Notes under the pieces: generated by a model
The model's input: the letters and a program-made list of their open reading frames with translations, nothing else
Told to the model about the DNA's origin: nothing
Databases searched by the model: none
Source of the DNA: DASRAU01 sp035638075
Lineage (GTDB): Bacteria; Acidobacteriota; Polarisedimenticolia; Gp22-AA2
Assembly: GCA_035638075.1 (NCBI GenBank)
Contig: DASRAU010000034.1
Coordinates: 62,001-126,000, forward strand
DNA: 64,000 bases
Direction of reading: 5' to 3'
Part shown: one piece after another, positions 36,958 through 44,230 of the stretch
Position numbering within the stretch: the first letter of the stretch is position 1
Layout of the letters: each line of letters opens with the position of its first letter
Made by a program: the position numbers and the translations under genes

Positions 36958-37994
36958 GCGGCACCGGTCCTTTCCGCGCGCTCCTGGTCAGCCGGCTGCG
37001 GGAGTTCTACCGCGAGCCCGAAGCGCTCTTCTGGGTCTATGGGTTCCCGGTGCTGCTCGCCATCGGTCTCGGCATCGCCTTCCGCGAGCGGCCGCCCGAG
37101 CAGGTGCGCATCGACGTCCTCGGCGCCCCAGTCGGTGACGACGCCGCGCTGCGCACGCTGCAGGCGGACCCCCGCTTCCAGGCGCGCGCCTGCGCCGGCG
37201 GCGAGTGCGCCCAGCGACTGCGCCTCGGACGCACCGATCTCGTGGTCGTTCCCGGTGCGCAGGGGTTCGAGTTCCGCTTCGATCCGACGCGTCCCGAGAG
37301 CGTGCTGGCCCGCGCGCGCACCGAGGACGCGCTGCAGCGCGCCGCCGGCCGCGCCGATCCCGTCAAGGTCGAGGAGCAGCCGGTCACGCAGCCGGGCTCG
37401 CGCTACATCGATTTCCTGATCCCGGGGCTTCTCGGCATGAACCTGATGGGAGGCGGGCTCTGGGGGATCGGCTTCGTCCTCGTGGACATGCGGGTGCGCA
37501 AGCTCCTGAAGCGGCTGGTGGCGACGCCGATGCGGCGCAGCGATTTCCTGCTGGCGATGATGGGAAGCCGCATCCTGTTCATGCTGCCGGAGGTGGCGCT
37601 GCTCCTCGCCGCGGGGGCGCTGCTGTTCCACGTGCGCGTGCAGGGGAGCCTGCTCGCGGTGCTGGCGGTGTCGCTCCTCGGTGCGGTGTCGTTCGCGGGG
37701 CTCGGGCTCTTCGTCGCCTGCCGCGCGCAGAAGATCGAGACCGTCTCGGGGCTGATGAACGTGGTGATGCTGCCGATGTGGCTCCTCTCGGGCATCTTCT
37801 TCTCGTCCGAGCGATTCCCCGCGGCGCTGCAGCCGGCGATCCAGGCGCTGCCACTCACCCTGCTCAACGAGGCGCTGCGCGCGGTCATCCTCGAGGGGGC
37901 CTCGCTCTCCTCGCAGGCGATCCGCCTCGGCGGCCTCGCGCTGTGGGGCGCGGTGTCCTTCGTCCTCGCCCTGCGCTGGTTCCGCTGGTCCTAG
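36954..37994 (+). CDS. ABC-2 type permease
   Basis: The 346-residue membrane protein has one N-terminal span, a soluble outer region of about 150 residues, then five C-terminal spans with PMWLLSGIFFSSERFP, a conserved ABC-2 motif. It pairs with the preceding ATPase to form an exporter. Substrate unknown; lipids, drugs and polysaccharides are typical. Confidence 0.9.
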   Translation: MSGTGPFRALLVSRLREFYREPEALFWVYGFPVLLAIGLGIAFRERPPEQVRIDVLGAPVGDDAALRTLQADPRFQARACAGGECAQRLRLGRTDLVVVPGAQGFEFRFDPTRPESVLARARTEDALQRAAGRADPVKVEEQPVTQPGSRYIDFLIPGLLGMNLMGGGLWGIGFVLVDMRVRKLLKRLVATPMRRSDFLLAMMGSRILFMLPEVALLLAAGALLFHVRVQGSLLAVLAVSLLGAVSFAGLGLFVACRAQKIETVSGLMNVVMLPMWLLSGIFFSSERFPAALQPAIQALPLTLLNEALRAVILEGASLSSQAIRLGGLALWGAVSFVLALRWFRWS

Positions 37995-38184
37995 CCCCGA
38001 GAAACCGGGCTGACGGATCACCGTCGCTTCGACAAGCCCCCCCTGTCGCAGTCCCCGACACGCCGGGCTCTCCAGCCCTTCTCACGTTGCGCCCCGGCGT
38101 CTGCGGCCCTACTAATAAGGATGGGCGCCCGCGGAGCGTTCTCCTGACGATTCCGTGATCCGGCGCCGGGGCTCGGAGGAAAAC

Positions 38185-38463
38185 ATGGCGACGAAGACGG
38201 GCGGCGGCGGGCTGGGATTCGTGATGGCGATCGTCGTGCTGGTCATCGTGATGCTGCTCGCGGGCAAGGCGTGGAATGCGGTGATGCCGACGGCGCAGCA
38301 GGCGCTCAACCCCAATGCGTCGAAGCCCCATGTGGATGATCACGGCCAGAAGGAAGTGGGCGACATGGTCAGAAGCGGCAGCCTCCCCGGCCTCAAGCAG
38401 CTGGGCGGGGCCACCGACCAGCACATCCAGCAGGTCCAGGACGCCGCGAAGAAGCAGGACTGA
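38185..38463 (+). CDS. Small single-span membrane protein
   Basis: Start ATG 38185 follows GGAGGAAAA. The 92-residue protein has one N-terminal span (FVMAIVVLVIVMLLAGKAW) and a polar helical tail. No family recognised. It lies 8 nt before the glycosyltransferase gene, in the same direction. Confidence 0.7.
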   Translation: MATKTGGGGLGFVMAIVVLVIVMLLAGKAWNAVMPTAQQALNPNASKPHVDDHGQKEVGDMVRSGSLPGLKQLGGATDQHIQQVQDAAKKQD

Positions 38464-38471
38464 TTGAAGCC

Positions 38472-39194
38472 GTGGCCGTGAGCCCCAGCGTCTCCATCGT
38501 CATTCCGAGCGTCCACGAGGACGCGCTCGTGCCGGTGCTCGAGAAGTGCCGGCCCCACGCCGGCGAGATCCTCATCCTCGATTCCCTCTCCGGCGGGCGC
38601 ACCCGCTCCGTCGCGGAGGAACTCGGCGCCCAGGTCGCGCCCGGCGACGGGCTGGGCCGCGGGGCGGCGCTGCGCCGCGCGCTCCAGGACGTCCGCGGCG
38701 ACATTGTCGTCATCCTCGACGCCGACGGGGCTCACGATCCCGGGGACATCCCGAAGATGGTCGCGCCGATCGTCGCCGGGCAGGCGGATCACTGCATCGC
38801 CTCCCACGTGCGTGGCGGATCCGACGAGCCGCTGGCGACGATGGCGCAGCTGGTGCGCCGGTTCGGCGGCCAGATGGCCACGCTGGCGATCAACCTCCGG
38901 TTCGGCTGCCGGCTGACGGACGCGCAGAACGCGTTCCGGGCGCTCCTCACCTCGGCCGCGCGCCGCCTGCCGCTGCGCGAAGACGGGCCGGCGATCGAAC
39001 AGGAGATCACCATCCAGTCGATCCGTCACGGCCTGCGGCTGAAAGAGATCCCGATCCACGAATACGCGCGTCCCGCCGGCGCCTCCGCCCTGCACGTCTG
39101 GCGCGACACGCCCCGCCGCGTCCTGTCGCTGGCGCGCATCCTGGGAAAGACGGCGATGAAGACGGGAGCCGGCGCGCTGCCTTTGGATCAGTAG
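38472..39194 (+). CDS. Family 2 glycosyltransferase
   Basis: The 240-residue GT-A enzyme has SIVIPSVHEDALVPVL at the start, ILDSLSGGRTRSVA, the D-x-D-type ILDADGAHDPGDIP, and ENEI-like EQEITIQSIRHGLRLKEIPI. This matches the dolichyl/undecaprenyl-phosphate sugar transferase branch. GTG 38472 is the likely start; GTG 38478 is also possible. Its stop overlaps the stop of the convergent barrel gene by 7 nt. Confidence 0.85.
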   Translation: MAVSPSVSIVIPSVHEDALVPVLEKCRPHAGEILILDSLSGGRTRSVAEELGAQVAPGDGLGRGAALRRALQDVRGDIVVILDADGAHDPGDIPKMVAPIVAGQADHCIASHVRGGSDEPLATMAQLVRRFGGQMATLAINLRFGCRLTDAQNAFRALLTSAARRLPLREDGPAIEQEITIQSIRHGLRLKEIPIHEYARPAGASALHVWRDTPRRVLSLARILGKTAMKTGAGALPLDQ

Positions 39195-40108
39195 GCGAAT
39201 TCGAGGCCGAGCGAAACCTGCTTGCGCTCGATGTCGGTGAAGTCGAACTGGTTGAAGTCGCCGACGAGCCACACGAACGCCTTGTACTTGCCGCGCAGGA
39301 ACCAGTTGGTGGTGCCGTCGGTGCGCGGCAGCCAGCCGGGCTCGATGTAGAACTGCGGCCCGTGGTAGAAGCGGTGGGAGAACTGGAAGGTCCACCGTCC
39401 GCCTTCGCGCGGATCGCTGATGGCGCGGAAGGTGCCGAAGTCGTAGTCGCCGTGGTACCAGTCGAGCCCGGTGCCGAACTGCACCTGGTTCTGCCCGCCC
39501 GGAATCCCGTCGGGGATGCCGTCGCCGTTCGAATCGTCCGGGATGCCGTCGGCGTCGTCGTCCACGGTCGTCGGGATGACGTGGATGAAGCGGATCGATC
39601 CGACCCAGACGAGACCCTTGCCCAGGATCTGCCCGGTGTCGAACTGCGCCACGTCGTCCTGTCCATTGCGCCAGCGCACCATGCCGCCGTAGGACGACTT
39701 GCGGTGGTCCTTGACGTAGCCGCCGATCTCGACCCCGTCCGTGTACTGGCCGCTCCACACCTGCGTGTACACCTGCTTGTACGAGATGAAGAAGGAGAAA
39801 TCGTTGTAGTCGTTGTCGTTCGAGTCGCGGTAGTGATCCCACCAGAAAGCGTACTTGCCGCGCTTCCCGGGGACCCACGGCGTCTCCTTCAGCGAGGTGC
39901 GGGCGGGGGGCGGCTCCGTCGCCGTTCCGGACGGCGGCACCGCCGTCGATCCCTGCGCCAGGAGGTCCGGCGTGGACGTCGTGTCGTCCAGCGACGCTGA
40001 AGCCACGGTGTCATCCGCCGCGAGCGCGGGGCGCGCCGCGAAGCCGAAGACGGCCGCGGCGATCAGCAGCAGGAAGAACGCCCGGTGCGACGCGCGTGCG
40101 GGTGTCAT
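39188..40108 (-). CDS. Putative outer-membrane beta-barrel protein
   Basis: The 306-residue protein begins at ATG 40108, which overlaps the TGA of the preceding glycosyltransferase (ATGA). It has a signal peptide (FFLLLIAAAVFGFAARPALA), then many short aromatic amphipathic strands such as YAFWWDHYRDSNDNDYNDF, FHQFS-like FQFSHRFYHG, and a terminal F-A-Y, consistent with a barrel whose last residue is aromatic. A D-D-D-A-D-G-I-P-D-D insertion looks like a calcium-binding TSP3-like loop. It may be an export pore for the product of the upstream glycosyltransferase. Confidence 0.72.
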   Translation of the reverse strand: MTPARASHRAFFLLLIAAAVFGFAARPALAADDTVASASLDDTTSTPDLLAQGSTAVPPSGTATEPPPARTSLKETPWVPGKRGKYAFWWDHYRDSNDNDYNDFSFFISYKQVYTQVWSGQYTDGVEIGGYVKDHRKSSYGGMVRWRNGQDDVAQFDTGQILGKGLVWVGSIRFIHVIPTTVDDDADGIPDDSNGDGIPDGIPGGQNQVQFGTGLDWYHGDYDFGTFRAISDPREGGRWTFQFSHRFYHGPQFYIEPGWLPRTDGTTNWFLRGKYKAFVWLVGDFNQFDFTDIERKQVSLGLEFAY

Positions 40109-41316
40109 CGGGCGGCCTGGGGCTGGTTCCATTTGCGGTCCTTCTCCGTCTTGCGGCGCATCTCGCCGGTCACGAAGCGCTTCCACACCCAGACGAACCA
40201 GGCGATGACGCGCAGGATGGCGTTGATGAAGCCGAACACCGGGTAGAGGAAGAACACCAGCCAGCGCTTCCCCGTGTCGAACTCTCTTTCGATCACGATG
40301 AACGGATACAGCTCGAGCAGGAGGTAGAGCACGTAGAGCACGAACAGCTCGAGCCAGACCTGGTGGTAAATCATGAGTCCGAGCGACAGGATCCGGAACG
40401 GCTCGGTCAGGACGACGAAGACGTTGTAAGCCATCTCGTGCCGCAGCCGCCAGGGGGACGAGGGCCTGAACAGCAGCTTCAGGTACGAGAAGAACATGTG
40501 GTAGTGGGCCGGGTACCAGCCGGTCAGCCGCTGCCGCGCCAGGTCGGCGATCTTGTCCGGCACCACCGTCCACACCGGCTCGTCGGCGAACACGACGGTG
40601 CCTCCGTTCATCAGCTCGATGATGGTGCGCTGCAGGTCCTCGCCCTGGAAGACGCCGCTGTGCTTGTGGTGGAACGACTGCAGGCGCTCCTTCTTGAACA
40701 GCCCGATCGCCCCCGAGATGCAGGAAATGCTGGCCGTGGCGTCCTGGAAGCGCCGGCCGATCTCCATCGACTTGCGGTACTCGTAGCGCTGCAGGGCGGC
40801 GACGGCGTTGCTCCCCTTCGGGCCGTAGCGGTCGCGCCGATCCGGGATGACGTTGAAGGCGACCGCGTCGAACCGGTCGAGCAGCGACGTCGGGATCTTC
40901 GCCGCGCCGACACGCGTGTCGTCGTCGAGGAGCAGCACGTACTTCGTGGTGACGCGGTGGATGCCGAAGTTGATCGCCGACACCTTGCCCATGTTCGGGA
41001 TCCGGAAGGTGCGGACTTTCAGCTCGGCCAGGAGCTTCGGCGTGTCGTCGGTCGATCCGTCGTCGATGACCAGGATGCGGTCGTGCGCCAGCCCCGCCTT
41101 CAGCAGGTCGTTGATCGTCTCGCGCAGCACCCCCGCGCCGTTGTGCGTGGGGATCAGCGCCGTCAGGTTGGCGAGGTCGGAGGTGAAGTCGCGCCGCACC
41201 GGCCGGTTCCAGATCTCGATGAGGACCTTGAAGGCGTCCACGAGCAGGAACAGGACGATGAGCCAGAACCAGGGCGGCCAGATTGCCGGGAGGGAGGGGA
41301 AGGACGCGAGACTCAC
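40105..41316 (-). CDS. Membrane-anchored family 2 glycosyltransferase
   Basis: The start is GTG 41316 because a -10 box lies 8 nt upstream; TTG 41340 and 41352 are alternatives. The 403-residue protein has an N-terminal span (PWFWLIVLFLLVDA), a GT-A domain with ALIPTHNGAG, VIDDGSTDDTP, LLLDDDTRVG and QGEDLQRT, and three to four C-terminal spans. This is the layout of processive polysaccharide synthases of the BcsA/hyaluronan type, but the QxxRW motif is replaced by RQRLTGWY. It shares an operon with the barrel protein, suggesting polymer synthesis and export. Confidence 0.85.
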   Translation of the reverse strand: MSLASFPSLPAIWPPWFWLIVLFLLVDAFKVLIEIWNRPVRRDFTSDLANLTALIPTHNGAGVLRETINDLLKAGLAHDRILVIDDGSTDDTPKLLAELKVRTFRIPNMGKVSAINFGIHRVTTKYVLLLDDDTRVGAAKIPTSLLDRFDAVAFNVIPDRRDRYGPKGSNAVAALQRYEYRKSMEIGRRFQDATASISCISGAIGLFKKERLQSFHHKHSGVFQGEDLQRTIIELMNGGTVVFADEPVWTVVPDKIADLARQRLTGWYPAHYHMFFSYLKLLFRPSSPWRLRHEMAYNVFVVLTEPFRILSLGLMIYHQVWLELFVLYVLYLLLELYPFIVIEREFDTGKRWLVFFLYPVFGFINAILRVIAWFVWVWKRFVTGEMRRKTEKDRKWNQPQAAR

Positions 41317-41324
41317 GGCCCGGG

Positions 41325-41352
41325 AATATAGACGATCCAAGCCTACGGACAA
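41325..41352 (-). promoter_or_regulatory. Candidate promoter of the glycosyltransferase-barrel operon
   Basis: On the minus strand TTGTCC (41352-41347) and TATATT (41330-41325) are 16 nt apart. TATATT ends 8 nt before GTG 41316, which implies a leaderless transcript. Confidence 0.4.
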
Positions 41353-41457
41353 CGACGGATCGTGAACTCAAGAACGGAAGGAATCACGATTCCGAAACAT
41401 GCGCTTGGCGCCATCACGAAATCGATGCCAGCCCCCTTCGATCCGGCGAGGAACCTC

Positions 41458-41997
41458 TTACGCTTTCTTCATCGCCAGGACCGGCAACGCGCCGATCGAG
41501 AAGGCCGCGGCCATGATGACGAGCCCCGTGGCGCCGTAGGCGAGACATCCGACCGCCCCGGCGAGCGAAGCGATCACGCAGGCGACCAGGAACGGCCGCA
41601 CGCCCTCGAGGGCGGGTCGTGGAGCGAGGAAGGCGAGGAGGAGCCCGCCGGCGAGGCCTCCCGCACCGCAGGCCAGCGGCATCCACGTCATCATCTGGGG
41701 ACTGCAGCCGTGCGTGCACGCGGCCTGGCAGAGGCTGGGGGCGAGGAGCGGCACAATACCGGCCGCGATGCCGGGCCCGGCGCCGCGGCGGAACTCGCCG
41801 CCGCGCCAGTAACAGAAGAAGACGGCCGCGAGGAACAGCGCTCCGGCGATCACCGTCGTCCGCGGCTGGCACCCGCAGCCGAGGGCCAGCACGGGAAGCG
41901 GGGCGAGGAGCAGGGCGCGACGACCGGCCGAGACCAGGTGTCCCCCCTCGTAGGCGCGCCGGGCGCGGTCCGCGAGGACCGATTCAGGAACGCCCAT
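41458..41997 (-). CDS. Cys-containing multi-span membrane protein, candidate anti-sigma factor
   Basis: The 179-residue protein has six predicted spans and clustered cysteines: a LGCGCQ pair near residue 42 and C-x3-C-x3-C in LCQAACTHGC near 92. It begins inside the sigma factor gene (14-nt overlap), so it is translationally coupled to it. Multi-span, Cys-bearing membrane anti-sigma factors (NrsF type) are known to sense metals or oxidants for ECF sigma factors; this protein has the same size and context but no clear sequence match. Function is inferred from context only. Confidence 0.6.
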   Translation of the reverse strand: MGVPESVLADRARRAYEGGHLVSAGRRALLLAPLPVLALGCGCQPRTTVIAGALFLAAVFFCYWRGGEFRRGAGPGIAAGIVPLLAPSLCQAACTHGCSPQMMTWMPLACGAGGLAGGLLLAFLAPRPALEGVRPFLVACVIASLAGAVGCLAYGATGLVIMAAAFSIGALPVLAMKKA

Positions 41998-42523
41998 GTC
42001 GGACCTCCCACGCGGCGCGCAGACGCGCCAGGGCCCGCTCCACCCGCTTGCGGAACGTCGCCGCCGCCACCGCGGCCCGCTCGCCGCTCCGGAACAGGTC
42101 CAGGGTCTCCCGATCGACGGGAGAGAGTGCCCCCATCGTCTCTTCCATCATGCGAACCATGTCACGCTCGAGCAGTGCGTCCTCCATGTTTCCATCGGCC
42201 GCGGGCCCGGCATCGCCGCCGGCCGCCAGCGCGTCCTCGCGGCGCCTCTGGCGCCGGCGATGCGCGGTGCGGATCTCCCAGCGCGCGATCCCGAGCGCCC
42301 AGGCCAGCGCGCTGCGCCGCGCGTCGAACTCGGCGGCGCGCCGGAAGATGCGCAGCAGCGCCTCCTGGGCTGCGTCCTCGGCGTCGGCCGCCGGCAGGTG
42401 GCGCGCCGTCAGGGACCGCAGCACCGGCCACAGGATCGCGTAGACCGGAGGGAAGGCGGATCGGTCCCCATCCGCCAGCCGGGCCATGAGCCCCTGGAGA
42501 TCGGCGAGCGACCCGTCTTCCAT
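41984..42523 (-). CDS. ECF-type RNA polymerase sigma factor
   Basis: The 179-residue protein has region 2 (VYAILWPVLRSLTARHLPAAD, then DAEDAAQEALLRIFRRAAEF as the core-binding helix) and region 4 (LSPVDRETLDLFRSGERAAVAAATFRKRVERAL). Region 4 lacks the common GYSYEEIA motif and is alanine-rich, so target recognition may be unusual. It is flanked upstream by a tiny Cys-rich exported peptide and downstream by a Cys-bearing membrane protein in one unit. Confidence 0.88.
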   Translation of the reverse strand: MEDGSLADLQGLMARLADGDRSAFPPVYAILWPVLRSLTARHLPAADAEDAAQEALLRIFRRAAEFDARRSALAWALGIARWEIRTAHRRRQRRREDALAAGGDAGPAADGNMEDALLERDMVRMMEETMGALSPVDRETLDLFRSGERAAVAAATFRKRVERALARLRAAWEVRHGRS

Positions 42524-42559
42524 CCGTGAACGCGAACCTTTCCTTTCCGCGACTCCCCG

Positions 42560-42700
42560 CTACATCAGGATGCAGCACCCGCCGCCGCAGCCCGAGCACC
42601 CGCAGCAGGAGCAGACCGTCTCCGCCGCCCAGGCCGCCGCCGGCACCGCCAGCACGGCCAGGGCCGGCAGCAGCACTTTCACACGACGCAGCACGCTCAT
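42560..42700 (-). CDS. 46-residue exported Cys-rich peptide
   Basis: The gene has one of the strongest Shine-Dalgarno sites in the window (GGAGGAGGTGA, spacing 4-5 nt), a signal peptide (VKVLLPALAVLAVPAAAWAA) and a 20-residue mature part with seven cysteines: C30, C32, C33, C35, C38, C42, C43 in VCSCCGCSGCGGGCC. It is encoded just before an ECF sigma factor. The composition suggests a metal-binding or redox-active peptide, or a substrate for modification. No MNIO (DUF692) or other modifying enzyme is adjacent. Confidence 0.75.
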   Translation of the reverse strand: MSVLRRVKVLLPALAVLAVPAAAWAAETVCSCCGCSGCGGGCCILM

Positions 42701-42815
42701 CGATTCACCTCCTCCCCGGACCGTCCGCGGCCGACGCTTCGGTCGCCGCCGTCCACCCCTTTTAGGCGCGGGACGGGGGAAGCGTGACAGGGCGCGGGCG
42801 ATTTTGTCGATCGGG

Positions 42816-42821
42816 TATAGT
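42816..42821 (+). promoter_or_regulatory. TANNNT box of the DedA gene
   Basis: TATAGT ends 9 nt before ATG 42831, with no Shine-Dalgarno between. This suggests a leaderless or nearly leaderless transcript. Confidence 0.45.
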
Positions 42822-42830
42822 CCGCCGGCC

Positions 42831-43478
42831 ATGGAATTCGTCCACACCGCAATCGATCTCTTCCTGCACCTCGACAAGCATCTGGGCACGATCCTCGAGA
42901 CCTACGGGGTCTGGACGTATGCCATCCTGGGCGTGGTCATCTTCTGCGAGACCGGTCTCGTGGCGACGCCGTTCCTGCCGGGGGACTCGCTGCTGTTCGC
43001 GGCCGGCGCCTTCGCCGCGCTGGGGTCGCTCGATGTGGGGATTCTGCTGGTGCTGGTGCCGGCGGCGGCGATCGCCGGGGACAACCTCAATTACTGGATC
43101 GGCCGCCGCGTCGGGCCGCGGGTCTTCACCGACAAGGTTCGGTGGCTGAAGCGCGAGCACCTGCTGCGCACGCAGGCCTTCTACGAGAAGAACGGCCCGA
43201 AGACGATCGTGCTGGCCCGCTTCGTGCCCATCGTCCGCACCTTCTCGCCGTTCGTCGCCGGCATCGGCGCGATGCCGTACCGGCGCTTCCTCGCCTGGAG
43301 CGTCTTCGGCGGGTTCCTGTGGGTGCTGATCTTCGTGCCGGCCGGCTACTTCTTCGGCAACCTGCCGGTGGTGAAGGAGAACTTCTCCCTGGTGATCCTC
43401 GGCATCATCGTCGTCTCGGTGCTGCCGATCGTCATCGAGGTGCTGAAGCAACGGAAAGTCCCCGCCCCTCCGGCCTGA
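42831..43478 (+). CDS. DedA (VTT/SNARE-associated) family membrane protein
   Basis: The 215-residue protein has the DedA hallmarks: an N-terminal helix, ETGLVATPFLPGDSLLFAAGA, GDNLNYWIGRRVGPRVF, and the F-x-R-F-x-P-x-x-R motif as LARFVPIVRTFSPFVAGI. DedA proteins flip undecaprenyl phosphate or phosphatidylethanolamine and need the paired acidic and basic residues present here. The gene overlaps the convergent glycosyltransferase gene by 47 nt. Recycling of undecaprenyl phosphate would fit the surrounding glycosyltransferases. Confidence 0.92.
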   Translation: MEFVHTAIDLFLHLDKHLGTILETYGVWTYAILGVVIFCETGLVATPFLPGDSLLFAAGAFAALGSLDVGILLVLVPAAAIAGDNLNYWIGRRVGPRVFTDKVRWLKREHLLRTQAFYEKNGPKTIVLARFVPIVRTFSPFVAGIGAMPYRRFLAWSVFGGFLWVLIFVPAGYFFGNLPVVKENFSLVILGIIVVSVLPIVIEVLKQRKVPAPPA

Positions 43479-44208
43479 AGCGACGCGAGCGCCGGATGCC
43501 CCAGCGGTCGAGGCGGTATTCGAGACCGGTCCCGAGCACCCCGAAGCCGTAGCGCACGCTCGAGCCGAAGCCGATCGAGGACATCTCCGGGAAATACCGG
43601 CACGGGCTCGACACCTCGCCGATGGTGAAGCCGAAGGCGATCGCCTGGCAGAGGACCTGGTTGTCGAAGACGAAGCCGTCGGAGTTCTCGAGGAGCGGCA
43701 GCGTCTCCAGCACCCGCCGCGAATAGGCCCGGTACCCGGTGTGGTACTCGGACAGCTTGCGCCCGACCAGCAGGTTCTCCGCGGCCGTGAGCAGCCGGTT
43801 GCCCGCGTACTTGTAGAGCGGCATCCCGCCTTCGAGCGCGCCGCGTCCGAGGATGCGCGACCCCAGCACCACGTCGAAGAGCCCCGACCGCACCAGCTCG
43901 ACCATCGCCGGCAGGATTTGCGGCGGGTACTGGTAGTCGGGATGGAGCATGACGACGATGCCGGCGCCGCGCTCGAGCGCCGCCCGGTAGCAGGTCTTCT
44001 GGTTGCCGCCGTAGCCGAGGTTCTTCGGATGGGTGACGACGGTCAGCCCGAGGCGCTGCGCCACCGCCACGGTGTCGTCGCGGCTGGCGTCGTCCACCAG
44101 GATGATCTCGTCGGCGCTGCCCGGCGGAATCTCGGCGCAGGTCCGCTCCAGCGTCCGGGCCGCGTTGTAGGCGGGCAACACGACGATCACCTTCTCGCGC
44201 GGGTTCAT
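43432..44208 (-). CDS. Polyprenyl-phosphate sugar transferase, family 2 glycosyltransferase
   Basis: The 258-residue enzyme has KVIVVLPAYNAARTLERT, DEIILVDDASRDDTV, NLGYGGNQKTCYRAAL, LHPDYQYPP, and VVLGSRILGRG, the GT2 DPM/GtrB-like series. It has no membrane spans, which suggests a peripheral enzyme acting on undecaprenyl phosphate. It is divergent from the TMTC-like glycosyltransferase gene at 44231, and the two -10 boxes overlap. Its 3' end overlaps the DedA gene. Confidence 0.88.
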   Translation of the reverse strand: MNPREKVIVVLPAYNAARTLERTCAEIPPGSADEIILVDDASRDDTVAVAQRLGLTVVTHPKNLGYGGNQKTCYRAALERGAGIVVMLHPDYQYPPQILPAMVELVRSGLFDVVLGSRILGRGALEGGMPLYKYAGNRLLTAAENLLVGRKLSEYHTGYRAYSRRVLETLPLLENSDGFVFDNQVLCQAIAFGFTIGEVSSPCRYFPEMSSIGFGSSVRYGFGVLGTGLEYRLDRWGIRRSRRFRPEGRGLSVASAPR

Positions 44209-44216
44209 GTCCGGCG

Positions 44217-44223
44217 TATTCTA
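44217..44223. promoter_or_regulatory. Shared palindromic-like -10 region of two divergent leaderless genes
   Basis: TATTCT (44217-44222) on the plus strand ends 8 nt before ATG 44231. TAGAAT (44223-44218) on the minus strand ends 9 nt before the ATG at 44208. A single 7-bp sequence therefore supplies a TANNNT box to each divergent gene. Confidence 0.5.
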
Positions 44224-44230
44224 TGCGGCC

